A stretch of DNA of 10,397 nucleotides from UM-FILTER-39-64 sp964367055 (GCA_964367055.1 CAYIWD010000020.1:1-10397); one strand, 5' to 3'; shown: positions 1-6,602, counted from the first letter of the stretch. Notes: generated by a model not told the origin, from the letters alone. Translations and numbers: made by a program.

Positions 1-10
1 AAAGGAGGTA
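1..10 (+). promoter_or_regulatory. Strong Shine-Dalgarno sequence at the window edge
   Basis: AAAGGAGGT (1-9) is a full complement of the usual 16S rRNA 3' tail, and it is the only canonical SD I can find before any start in this window. At optimal spacing (8 nt) it precedes ATG 17-19, which opens a two-codon frame (ATG AAT TGA). A TTG at 13 opens a 34-codon frame ending at TAA 115-117. The ATG at 41 is about 32 nt away, too far for normal SD use. Which start it serves is unresolved. Confidence 0.5.
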
Positions 11-40
11 ATTTGAATGAATTGAACAGAACAAAAAATC

Positions 41-394
41 ATGCAGCACGCGTCCCAGGCCTGGTTCCTATTAGGCATCGGGATCGCAGCACTTTTAGTC
101 GTTCTTCTTGCTCTTAATCGGCAAGTAGAACGACAACACCCCACGAATTCGTTTAAGTTAAGCGAGTTCGTGGGGCTATTTTTTAAAAAAACAATTATTT
201 GTTTAATGATAAAAGCAGAAAATTTTATTTTCCCGAAACCTGCGCAGGCGAGCCCCGTAAACTCAACTGAGTTGAGTTACGGGGCGAGCGGGCATGGTCT
301 CCCCGACCCGTGGTCGGGGAGGAGCGAGCCGAGGAACAAGCGAGCGAGCACGCTGGGCGAGCGAAGCGGGTTGAGGGAAAAGAAAATTTTCTGA
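41..394 (+). CDS. Doubtful small hydrophobic ORF running through a terminator
   Basis: I do not recognise this ORF. Its first ~26 codons read like a single-pass membrane protein: a short polar N-terminus, a hydrophobic run WFLLGIGIAALLVVLLAL (residues 8-25), then a charged NRQVERQ segment. The frame has no stop before the intrinsic terminator at 139-184, so a terminated mRNA would be non-stop. Everything after about residue 46 lies in AT-rich spacer and the GC-rich hairpin element and is very unlikely to be coding. The perfect SD at 1-10 sits in front of ATG 17, which is in this same frame but is followed two codons later by TGA. Three readings are possible: a non-stop mRNA gene, a decayed membrane-protein gene, or a structured non-coding RNA that happens to read hydrophobic. 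I favour non-coding or decayed. Confidence 0.2.
   Translation: MQHASQAWFLLGIGIAALLVVLLALNRQVERQHPTNSFKLSEFVGLFFKKTIICLMIKAENFIFPKPAQASPVNSTELSYGASGHGLPDPWSGRSEPRNKRASTLGERSGLREKKIF
98..134 (+). other. Strong hairpin upstream of the terminator
   Basis: GTCGTTCTTCTTGC (98-111) pairs with GCAAGTAGAACGAC (121-134), giving 13 of 14 base pairs with one T-T mismatch and a 9-nt loop. It lies directly 5' of the terminator hairpin at 139, so the 3' end of this transcript would be two stacked hairpins. The pairing is visible directly; a role in RNA stability or regulation is inference. Confidence 0.55.
139..184 (+). terminator. Rho-independent terminator
   Basis: CCCCACGAATTCG (139-151) pairs with CGAGTTCGTGGGG (163-175): a 13-bp stem with one G-U wobble and an 11-nt loop, followed by a T-rich tract (TATTTTTT, 177-184). 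This is the clearest intrinsic terminator in the window. It ends whatever transcript enters from the left edge and insulates yebC from it. Confidence 0.85.
216..393. repeat. GC-rich multi-hairpin element closed by a 19-nt inverted repeat
   Basis: The outer arms are CAGAAAATTTTATTTTCCC (216-234) and GGGAAAAGAAAATTTTCTG (375-393), complementary at 18 of 19 positions. Inside are two strong hairpins. One is 252-285 (GCCCCGTAA.. to ..TTACGGGGC, 15 bp with one bulged A and a 3-nt loop). The other is 299-321 (CTCCCCGACC / GGTCGGGGAG, 10 bp, 3-nt loop). They are joined by purine-rich linkers repeating GCGAGC. The interior is strikingly GC-rich against AT-rich surroundings and shows no coding pattern. 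The first hairpin shares CCCCGT...ACGGGG ends with the palindromes at 1502-1597 and 9325-9454. It could be a structured RNA, a MITE-like palindromic repeat, or a long leader of yebC. I do not recognise a named RNA family. Confidence 0.6.
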
Positions 395-408
395 GAAAAG
401 ATAAATTT

Positions 409-437
409 TTGCTTTTTTAGCTAGAAATTTATAAAAT
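409..437 (+). promoter_or_regulatory. Probable yebC promoter
   Basis: TTGCTT (409-414), a 17-nt spacer, then TAAAAT (432-437). The -10 ends only 6 nt before the ATG at 444, so the mRNA would be leaderless or nearly so, which fits the absence of an SD. Prediction from consensus only, in AT-rich DNA. Confidence 0.4.
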
Positions 438-443
438 TATGGC

Positions 444-977
444 ATGTCCGGGCATTCACATTGGGCTGGAATAAAAAGAAAAAAAGAAATTTCTGACCAC
501 AAACGCGGTCAGGTGTTTTCAAAATTACTTAACGCAATTTCTATCGCGGCGCGCGATGAATCAAGTCTGGATTTTAATCCGCGACTTAGAACTGCGGTTG
601 ATAAAGCCAAGGAAAATTACGTGCCGCAAGAAAATATTGAACGCGCTATTAAACGCGCTTCAGAGGATAAAAATTTAGAAGAATTAATTATTGAGGCGTA
701 CGGGCCAGAAGGAGCGGCGATTTTAATTGAAGCGATTACCGACAGTAAAAACCGCACTATTAATGAGATTAAAAATGTTCTTGACAAAAACGAGGCAAAA
801 ATTGCCGAACCAGGCAGTGTTCGCTGGGCGTTTGAACAACTTAAAATTAAATCTGGTTTTGGTTGGCAAGAAAAATTTAAGCAGCCAATTTCAGATGAAG
901 CTCAAAAGAAAATTCAAAAACTTGTTGATGAATTATTAGAACAAAATGAGGTTCAGGATGTGTATACTAACACCTAA
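444..977 (+). CDS. yebC: Shortened YebC/PmpR family protein
   Basis: YebC family proteins (bacterial YebC/PmpR, mitochondrial TACO1) were first described as transcription regulators and are also linked to translation; they act in the cytoplasm. The N-terminus GHSHWAGIKRKK and the stretch ending PGSVRWAF (about residues 122-129) are typical of the family, and the C-terminal VQDVYTN matches the family's final strand. The protein is 177 aa against roughly 240-250 aa usually. The missing part falls between PGSVRWAF and the last ~45 residues, which looks like loss of one whole central domain rather than a frameshift. The ATG at 444 is chosen because it gives the conserved start; ATG 439 is out of frame. 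There is no SD. The stop lies 9 nt before ruvC, the common yebC-ruvC pairing. Confidence 0.9.
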   Translation: MSGHSHWAGIKRKKEISDHKRGQVFSKLLNAISIAARDESSLDFNPRLRTAVDKAKENYVPQENIERAIKRASEDKNLEELIIEAYGPEGAAILIEAITDSKNRTINEIKNVLDKNEAKIAEPGSVRWAFEQLKIKSGFGWQEKFKQPISDEAQKKIQKLVDELLEQNEVQDVYTNT

Positions 978-986
978 ACATATTTC

Positions 987-1469
987 ATGATAATACTCGG
1001 CATTGACCCAGGCAGCGCAAGGGCGGGCTATGGATTAATCAAAAAGGGAAATACTGGTATAAAATTTATTAAAGCCGGCTTATTAAAAATTTCCTCTAAA
1101 GATAAAAATCAAAGATTAGTTGAGTTAGAAAAATCATTTTCGCAATTATTAAAAAAAGAAAAACCAGATTTGGCGGTGATGGAAAAACTTTACTTTATGA
1201 GAAATCTAAAAACCGCCCTAGAGGTGGCGCAAGCGCGAGGCGTCTTGACATTATTAATTACTAAATACAAAATACCTCTATTGGAATATAGTCCGCTTGA
1301 AATTAAACAGAATGTTACTGGTTATGGCTTGGCCGACAAAAAGTCGGTGGCAAAAATGGTTGCTAAAATTTTAAAAATAGAGACAATTAATAAATACGAT
1401 GACGCAACCGACGCTTTGGCCGCGGCAATCGTAGGAAGTAATTATAATAAAATTCAAAACCTAATCTAA
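987..1469 (+). CDS. ruvC: Holliday junction resolvase RuvC
   Basis: RuvC is the endonuclease that cuts Holliday junctions symmetrically during recombination and repair, normally acting on the RuvAB-bound junction. At 160 aa it is close to the usual ~160-175. The RNase H-like fold shows its acidic catalytic set: D7 in GIDPG, E66 in VMEKLYF, and D139/D142 in the DATDALA block near the C-terminus. A basic loop precedes these (GYGLADKK, about residues 112-119). It begins 9 nt after yebC and very probably shares its transcript. ruvA and ruvB, which often follow, are not here, so the complex must be encoded elsewhere. No SD is visible and the ATG start gives the canonical N-terminus. Confidence in identity is high. 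Confidence 0.95.
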   Translation: MIILGIDPGSARAGYGLIKKGNTGIKFIKAGLLKISSKDKNQRLVELEKSFSQLLKKEKPDLAVMEKLYFMRNLKTALEVAQARGVLTLLITKYKIPLLEYSPLEIKQNVTGYGLADKKSVAKMVAKILKIETINKYDDATDALAAAIVGSNYNKIQNLI

Positions 1470-1495
1470 TTAAAAGGTCGTTTGGTTTTTTTAAA

Positions 1496-1603
1496 ATAAA
1501 TCCCGTTAGAAATTTCCACGAGGTATTTGAAGCTCTATAAGAATTATTTTTAGTGGCAACCCACGTTGCATAGCGGCAGGTCATTATTTCTAACGGGATA
1601 AAT
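1496..1603. mobile_element. Palindrome-ended element (CCCGTTAGAAAT TIR), copy A
   Basis: The arms TCCCGTTAGAAAT (1501-1513) and ATTTCTAACGGGA (1586-1598) are perfectly complementary and enclose 72 nt with a weak internal hairpin (GCAAC/GTTGC near 1557-1569). Taking CCCG...CGGG (1502-1597) as the element, it is flanked directly by ATAAAT on both sides (1496-1501 and 1598-1603), as a target duplication would look. No transposase is encoded, so it would be non-autonomous. It separates ruvC from the acidic-protein gene, and its right end lies 13 nt before that ATG. The same core sequence recurs at 9325-9454. The ATAAAT repeat could be chance in such AT-rich DNA. Confidence 0.55.
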
Positions 1604-1610
1604 TATAACA

Positions 1611-1781
1611 ATGACTGAATTAAATATTTTAAATCCTTTAAAAATGCAGGATTCAGATGAGACAAGCGACGATAAGTGGGACAAAGAAAAAAGCGGGGAT
1701 GAGGAGGAAGAAGAGGAGGGGGAAGGAGACGAAGAGGAAACCACCGATGACGAAGATGACGAAGATAATTATCTTGAATAA
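1611..1781 (+). CDS. Small highly acidic protein of unknown function
   Basis: A 56-aa frame from ATG 1611 to TAA 1779-1781. By my count 28 of 56 residues are Asp or Glu against four Lys, giving a net charge near -24. The N-terminal dozen residues (MTELNILNPLKM) are mildly hydrophobic. Then come a polar D/S/K segment with one Trp (residue 23), a run of six Glu (31-36), and a second acidic block ending DDEDDEDNYLE. It is probably disordered. I do not recognise a family. It ends 13 nt before the PBP start, so the two are probably co-transcribed. The serine-rich reading on the opposite strand is only the shadow of these GAG/GAA/GAC codons. No SD is present. Coding is supported by the clean start and stop, in-frame position before PBP, and mixed codons for one amino acid class (GAG/GAA/GAC/GAT). 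A role near the cell-wall enzyme is speculation. Confidence 0.6.
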   Translation: MTELNILNPLKMQDSDETSDDKWDKEKSGDEEEEEEGEGDEEETTDDEDDEDNYLE

Positions 1782-1794
1782 TAAATAATTATTT

Positions 1795-3897
1795 GTGGTG
1801 AAGAAAAAAAAGCGCCTTTTTTTAAAAATTATTGGGTTAGTTTTACTCGCCATTTTGGGTTTGGGTTTTTGGGGTTTGATAGTTATTACGAGAATTGCTA
1901 AGGACCTGCCCAATCCCGAACAATTGGTTAATCGTCAAATTAGCCAATCAACTAAAATTTACGACAAAACAGGCCAAGTTTTGCTTTATGAAATTCACGG
2001 CCAAGAAAAAAGAACAGTTATCCCATTTGAAGAAATTCCTGATTATGTTAAAAAGGCGACTCTAGCTATTGAAGATCAAAGTTTTTACACTCATCCGGCT
2101 TTTGATTGGCGAGCGATTATTCGAGCTTTAATAACTGATGTTATAAAAGGTCAAATTGTTCAGGGCGGTTCAACTATTACCCAACAATTAGCAAAAAATG
2201 CTTTTTTAACATCGGAACAAACCATCACTAGAAAAATAAAAGAGTTAATTCTCTCTTATTGGATAGAACAACGTTATTCTAAAGACGAAATTTTAAATCT
2301 TTACCTTAATCAAGTTCCTTATGGTTCTAACGCTTATGGGATTGAAGCCGCCGCAGAGACGTATTTTTCTAAATCAGCCAAAGATTTAAATTTAGCCGAA
2401 GCAGCCACCTTAGCAGCCATGCTTCAAGCACCTTCTTATTATTCTCCTTGGGGACTTCATCAAAATGAATTAAAGGAACGAGAAAATTATGTTTTGGAAC
2501 AAATGCTGAATATTGGATTTATTGATAAACAACAAGAACAGCAAGCGCAGAATTTTAAATTGGAATTCACCAGCTCAAATATTGGTTCTATCAAAGCCCC
2601 TCACTTTGTAATGATGGTAAAGGATTATTTAGTTAATAAATATGGCGAGGATGTGGTAGAAAAGGGGGGACTTAATGTAATTACTACTCTTGATTATTCG
2701 CTTCAACAATTAGCGGAAAAATCTATTAGTGAGGGCGCTCAAAGAAATACCGAATTATACCAAGGCAAAAATGCGGCTTTGGTGGCCCAAGACCCAAAAA
2801 CCGGTCAGATCTTAGCTCTAGTCGGCTCAAAGGACTACTTTGATACCAAAAATGAGGGTAATTTTAATGTGGCGGCTCAAGGACTGAGACAGCCCGGCTC
2901 ATCTATTAAGCCAATTGTTTATATCACTGCTTTTAAAAAGGGATATTCTTCAGAAACTATGGTTTTTGATTTGCCAACCGAGTTTTCTTCTTATAATAAT
3001 ATTTGCCCGTTAACTAATATTAATTTTTCCGATAATAATCCGCTCTGTTTCCACCCGGAAAACTTCGACGAAAAATTTAGAGGCCCGGTAAGTTTCCGCC
3101 AAGCCCTAGGTCAATCAATTAATGTGCCTTCGGTAAAAGTGCTTTATCTGGCCGGTTTGGTTGATACAATAAAAACCGCTCAAGATTTTGGGATTACAAC
3201 CTTAAACAATCCTAATCGTTATGGTCTTTCTTTGGTTTTGGGTGGCGGAGAAGTAAAATTAATAGATATGGTTAGTGCTTATTCTGTTTTTTCTCAAGAG
3301 GGAATTAAACACCGACAATCTTTGCTTTTAGAAGTAAAGGATTCAGAGGGAAGAATTTTAGAAAAATATATTGATCAGGCCAATCAAATTATTGAACCAC
3401 AATACGCTCGGATTATTAATAATATTCTTTCTGACACAGAAACTCGCGCTGGACTTTTTCAAAACAGTCTTAATTTAACAGTCTTTCCAGATAGAGAAGT
3501 AGCCTTAAAAACCGGTACCACTAACAACTATAAAGATGCTTGGACGATTGGCTATACTCCATCATTAGTTGTTGGGGTTTGGGCGGGTAATAATAATAAC
3601 AAACCAATGCAAAAACAAGCTGGTAGTATTTTAGCTGCTGTACCGATTTGGCATGACTTTATGAGTCAGGCGATAGAAAACCAAACACCGGAATTTTTTA
3701 ATAAACCAGAAAATATTTCTCAATCTAAGCCTATGTTAAATGGCCAATATACTATTAATGGCGAAGTCCATGATATTCTTTATTATATAGACAAAAATAA
3801 CCCATTAGGACTTCAACCATCAAATCCAGAATCAGATTCTCAATTTATGAATTGGGAATTACCAGTAAAATCTTGGTGGCAACAATTACCCGGTTAA
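1795..3897 (+). CDS. Bifunctional class A penicillin-binding protein (PBP1A type)
   Basis: This enzyme polymerises lipid II into glycan strands and cross-links the stem peptides, anchored in the cytoplasmic membrane with its domains outside. Order in the 700 aa: a basic N-terminus (VKKKKR); one membrane anchor (about residues 9-31); a GT51 glycosyltransferase domain with EDQSFYTH (catalytic Glu93), GGSTITQQ (124-131) and RKIKE..LNLYLNQVPYG (146-177); then a transpeptidase domain with SSIK (Ser369, Lys372), SIN (441-443) and KTGT (572-575). All catalytic motifs are intact, so it should be active and beta-lactam binding. The start is GTG 1795; GTG 1798 is an equally possible in-frame alternative. 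It follows the acidic-protein gene by 13 nt, and its stop lies 8 nt from the convergent dnaN stop, with no terminator visible between them. Confidence 0.93.
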   Translation: MVKKKKRLFLKIIGLVLLAILGLGFWGLIVITRIAKDLPNPEQLVNRQISQSTKIYDKTGQVLLYEIHGQEKRTVIPFEEIPDYVKKATLAIEDQSFYTHPAFDWRAIIRALITDVIKGQIVQGGSTITQQLAKNAFLTSEQTITRKIKELILSYWIEQRYSKDEILNLYLNQVPYGSNAYGIEAAAETYFSKSAKDLNLAEAATLAAMLQAPSYYSPWGLHQNELKERENYVLEQMLNIGFIDKQQEQQAQNFKLEFTSSNIGSIKAPHFVMMVKDYLVNKYGEDVVEKGGLNVITTLDYSLQQLAEKSISEGAQRNTELYQGKNAALVAQDPKTGQILALVGSKDYFDTKNEGNFNVAAQGLRQPGSSIKPIVYITAFKKGYSSETMVFDLPTEFSSYNNICPLTNINFSDNNPLCFHPENFDEKFRGPVSFRQALGQSINVPSVKVLYLAGLVDTIKTAQDFGITTLNNPNRYGLSLVLGGGEVKLIDMVSAYSVFSQEGIKHRQSLLLEVKDSEGRILEKYIDQANQIIEPQYARIINNILSDTETRAGLFQNSLNLTVFPDREVALKTGTTNNYKDAWTIGYTPSLVVGVWAGNNNNKPMQKQAGSILAAVPIWHDFMSQAIENQTPEFFNKPENISQSKPMLNGQYTINGEVHDILYYIDKNNPLGLQPSNPESDSQFMNWELPVKSWWQQLPG

Positions 3898-3905
3898 AAA
3901 CAAGA

Positions 3906-5024
3906 TTAATTAGATTTAATTGGCATTAAGATATAAAAATAAGAAATATCGTTGGGGGACTTTATGGAAACCGGCTTATTATCGCCGTTTAAACCTAAAA
4001 AGATATTTTCCGAATCAAAAACTTTTATACCGTCTAAAAGAAATCGCCAATTAAAAACAATATCCGTACTTCCTCCCTTTATTTTTGAAGGAATCAAATA
4101 TTGATTTTCTCCTAAAATTTGGTTAGATGAAGAAACTTCAATATTTTTTGTATTTTCTTTAATAGAAATTTTTATCTCGTTTAAACGGTCAGTAAAAGAG
4201 CTAGTTAGCTTTAGTGAATTAATTAATTGTTCTTTATTTAAAATAACCTCGGTTTCAAATAATTGGGGAATAATTGATTGATAATCAGGGAAATCTCCAT
4301 TTATTAAACGGGAAATGATTTCTGAATGTTCGGTTTTAAAAAGAATTTGATTTTGGTCAAAATAAATCATCATTTTATCTTCATCGTCTTTAAATATTCT
4401 TATTACTTCTTGAATTGTTTTTATGGGAATAATTATTCTAAAATTTTTCTCGATATTAGATTTAAATTGAGTATTAATAATATTATTTTCTGCTAATCTA
4501 AAACTATCAGTAGCGACCAATTTTAAAACATTTATCTGAAAATCAAAAAGCACGCCATTTAATTCTGGCTTGATCTCTGAAATTTGAGCAGCGCTAATTA
4601 CCATTGATAGTGATTTTTTAAAGACAGAAATTGGTATTTCTAAAAATGATTGATTAGTAATTTGAGGGATAATAGGAAAATCATCTCTTTTATTTCCTTG
4701 AATTTTAGCTTGATAATTATCGGTTTTTATTATTAATTTTTGACCATCGCTTTCTAAATCAATTCTTTCAGCTTGGAGATTATTAATTATTGAGTTAAAA
4801 ATAGAAAAAGGTATTGCTAAACTACCACCTTCTATAACTTTAGCCGGAATAAAATTAGTAATAGCTACCTCTAAATTAGTTATTGATAATTTTAATTGAT
4901 TATCGATTGTTTCAATTAAAAAATTTTTAAGAATAGGAAGAGTAATAGAGCCGCTTTCGGCGCCGATTTTACTGATTGTATCTAAACCAATTTTTAAGTT
5001 ATTCTTTAAAACTACTATTTTCAT
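3906..5024 (-). CDS. dnaN: DNA polymerase III sliding clamp, beta subunit
   Basis: DnaN is the ring that tethers the replicative polymerase to DNA and serves as docking site for repair and regulatory factors. The 372-aa length is normal for three clamp domains. Recognisable motifs are PELNGVLF (about 153-160), the inter-domain VATDSFRLA block (about 169-177), SRLINGDFPDY in the third quarter, and a C-terminal YFYILMPIK matching the conserved end that forms part of the peptide-binding pocket. It lies downstream of dnaA on the same strand, separated by 146 bp that carry origin-like motifs. There is no SD before the ATG. It converges on the PBP gene with an 8-nt gap. Whether it has its own promoter in the intergenic space is unclear. 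Confidence 0.96.
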   Translation of the reverse strand: MKIVVLKNNLKIGLDTISKIGAESGSITLPILKNFLIETIDNQLKLSITNLEVAITNFIPAKVIEGGSLAIPFSIFNSIINNLQAERIDLESDGQKLIIKTDNYQAKIQGNKRDDFPIIPQITNQSFLEIPISVFKKSLSMVISAAQISEIKPELNGVLFDFQINVLKLVATDSFRLAENNIINTQFKSNIEKNFRIIIPIKTIQEVIRIFKDDEDKMMIYFDQNQILFKTEHSEIISRLINGDFPDYQSIIPQLFETEVILNKEQLINSLKLTSSFTDRLNEIKISIKENTKNIEVSSSNQILGENQYLIPSKIKGGSTDIVFNWRFLLDGIKVFDSENIFLGLNGDNKPVSIKSPNDISYFYILMPIKSN

Positions 5025-5170
5025 ATATAATTAATTAAAATTTAGTAGTAGTGGTAGTAAGTAATAATATGTGGATTATTAATAAAAACACACAACTAGA
5101 CTTTAAAATTTATCATTTTTAAATTTAATAAGATATTAATTAATTGTTGAAAACTTAATAATAAAAATTA
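5025..5170. other. oriC: Probable oriC unwinding region (DnaA-trio array plus DnaA box)
   Basis: The 146-bp dnaA-dnaN spacer carries, on the + strand, a run of trinucleotides TAG TAG TAG TGG TAG TAA (5043-5060). A short TAATAA stretch follows, then TGTGGATTA (5070-5078), whose complement TAATCCACA is one mismatch from the DnaA box TTATCCACA. TGTTGAAAA (5145-5153) is a weaker box-like site. The dnaN-side flank (5025-5042) is almost pure A/T. In Bacillus subtilis the basal unwinding system lies in this same intergenic space with the same polarity: TA(G/A) trinucleotides (DnaA-trios) toward dnaN, boxes toward dnaA. The motif and geometry are seen directly; origin function is inferred. Confidence 0.6.
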
Positions 5171-6529
5171 TTAGTATTTATAAATAGCTTCTTTAATTAA
5201 AATTATCTTTTGGTTTAAACCTTGATTTTTATTAATTTCTCGTGAAATCTTTTCATAAGCATAAATAGCGGTTGTGTGATCTCTTTTCCCCAGCTTTTCC
5301 CCAATATCTGGATAAGACATACTTAATAAATCCCTTAAAAGAAAAGCAGAGACCTGACGTGGTTCAACAACGCTTTTTTTCCGGCAACGGTCTATTAACT
5401 CCTGAATGGTTACTTCATAAAAATCAGCCACCACTTTAATTACTTGAGTACTGGTGATGTTTTTTGAGGTTTGAGAAATAATATTATCTATAATTTCTTC
5501 CACCACCTTAGGAGTAAGCTCAATATTTTTTACTTCAGAATAAAAAATAATTTTATTTAAAATTCCTTCAATTTCTCGAATATTTCTTTGAATTTTATTA
5601 GCCACTAACTGGCAAATTATCTCGGGTAAGGTACTATTTTTTTCTTGAAGTTTGTTTCTGATAATAGCTAGACGCATTTCATAATCAGGATAAGTGATAT
5701 CAGCGATCATTCCTCCCTCAAAACGAGAACGTAATCTTTCCTCTAGTGTGGGAATAGCGGCCGGCGGCCTATCTGATGAAATGATGATTTGTTTATTATT
5801 TTCATAAAGAACGTTAAAGGTATGGAAAAATTCTTCCTCACTCCTTTCTTTTCCCCCAATAAATTGAATATCGTCAATAATTAAAACATCAATACTTCTA
5901 TATTTATTTTTAATGTCGTCCATTTTTTTATTTCTAATTGCCCAAACCACATCATTAACAAATTTTTCTGACGATACATATTTCACTTTAATTTTACTTT
6001 TATAAAAACTTTTTATTTCATTGCCAGCCGCTTGAATAAGATGGGTTTTACCCAGACCAGTACCGCCATAAATAAAAAGAGGATTATATTTTTTACCAAC
6101 GTCTTTTATAACAGCCGAGGTGGCGGCGTAAGCTAATTCATTAGATGAACCAACCACAAAAGAATCTAATGTGTAACGCGGATGAAGATTGGTTTCTGGA
6201 TCAACTTTTAATTCCGGTAAACTCGCTTGTCTGATTGAGTTGGTTCTAATTTCTGGTTTAATTTGTAAATTTGGTTTTTCTTCCATTAACACCACATATT
6301 CAACACGCTTAACTGTATCATCAAAAGAATGGATCGCTTCAAAAATAATTTTATGATATTTATTTTCCACCCATTCTTTGGCAAAATTATTAACCAAACC
6401 AACTATAGCTCGGCCATCGTCGTCTTTTTTAATCAATCGACTATTTTTTAGCCAGGTAAGAAAATCTGGTCTGGAAATCTGGAATTCCAGCTCCGCTAAA
6501 ACCGATTGCCAAGTTTTATTGATATCCAT
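5171..6529 (-). CDS. dnaA: Chromosomal replication initiator DnaA
   Basis: DnaA is the AAA+ ATPase that binds DnaA boxes, opens the origin and recruits the helicase. The 452-aa protein has the full architecture: domain I (about 1-80), a short linker (about 85-112), and the AAA+ core with Walker A GGTGLGKT (155-162), Walker B LIIDD (216-220), sensor I SSDRPP (251-256), arginine finger Arg269 in RLRSRF, and sensor II RNIREIEG (315-322). The C-terminal helix-turn-helix has EPRQVSAFLLRDLL (389-402) and GKRDHTTAIYAY (414-425). All key residues are present. It diverges from rpmH and precedes dnaN, the standard origin arrangement. No SD is seen before the ATG. A promoter is predicted at 6575-6602. 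Confidence 0.98.
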   Translation of the reverse strand: MDINKTWQSVLAELEFQISRPDFLTWLKNSRLIKKDDDGRAIVGLVNNFAKEWVENKYHKIIFEAIHSFDDTVKRVEYVVLMEEKPNLQIKPEIRTNSIRQASLPELKVDPETNLHPRYTLDSFVVGSSNELAYAATSAVIKDVGKKYNPLFIYGGTGLGKTHLIQAAGNEIKSFYKSKIKVKYVSSEKFVNDVVWAIRNKKMDDIKNKYRSIDVLIIDDIQFIGGKERSEEEFFHTFNVLYENNKQIIISSDRPPAAIPTLEERLRSRFEGGMIADITYPDYEMRLAIIRNKLQEKNSTLPEIICQLVANKIQRNIREIEGILNKIIFYSEVKNIELTPKVVEEIIDNIISQTSKNITSTQVIKVVADFYEVTIQELIDRCRKKSVVEPRQVSAFLLRDLLSMSYPDIGEKLGKRDHTTAIYAYEKISREINKNQGLNQKIILIKEAIYKY

Positions 6530-6574
6530 TTCTTAAAATTTATAAATTTAAAATCATCTAATTTAACTAACTTA

Positions 6575-6602
6575 ATAATATTAAAATTTTAATCTAAGTC
6601 AA
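6575..6602 (-). promoter_or_regulatory. Probable dnaA promoter
   Basis: Read on the minus strand: TTGACT (complement of 6597-6602), a 16-nt spacer, then TATTAT (complement of 6575-6580). Transcription would begin near 6568, leaving a leader of about 40 nt before the dnaA ATG. The DnaA-box-like site at 6635-6643 lies about 33 bp upstream of the -35, a position from which DnaA could influence its own expression. Confidence 0.5.

Noticed and set aside
1..14. Antisense end of a 16S rRNA gene
   Set aside because: Only the first nine bases match the complement of the 16S tail; the following bases do not continue the GGATCACC-type pattern.
17..43. UGA recoding (as in Gracilibacteria/SR1) joining ATG 17 to the hydrophobic ORF at 41
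   Set aside because: rnpA ends at a TGA in the usual ATGA overlap with yidC, and no conserved gene here contains an internal TGA, so UGA is most likely a stop.
727..939. Plus-strand ORF inside yebC
   Set aside because: Out-of-frame overlap entirely within yebC with no family features.
1470..1500. Terminator after ruvC (T-tract at 1486-1492)
   Set aside because: The T-run has no GC-rich stem in front of it.
1550..1744. Serine-rich minus-strand ORF (PSPSSSSSSSP-like)
   Set aside because: It is the reverse reading of the GAG/GAA/GAC codons of the small acidic gene and overlaps repeat copy A; low complexity, no supporting start signal.
1653..1913. Minus-strand hydrophobic ORF
   Set aside because: Its hydrophobic Phe/Ile run is the antisense of the lysine-rich start and membrane helix of the PBP gene; shadow frame.
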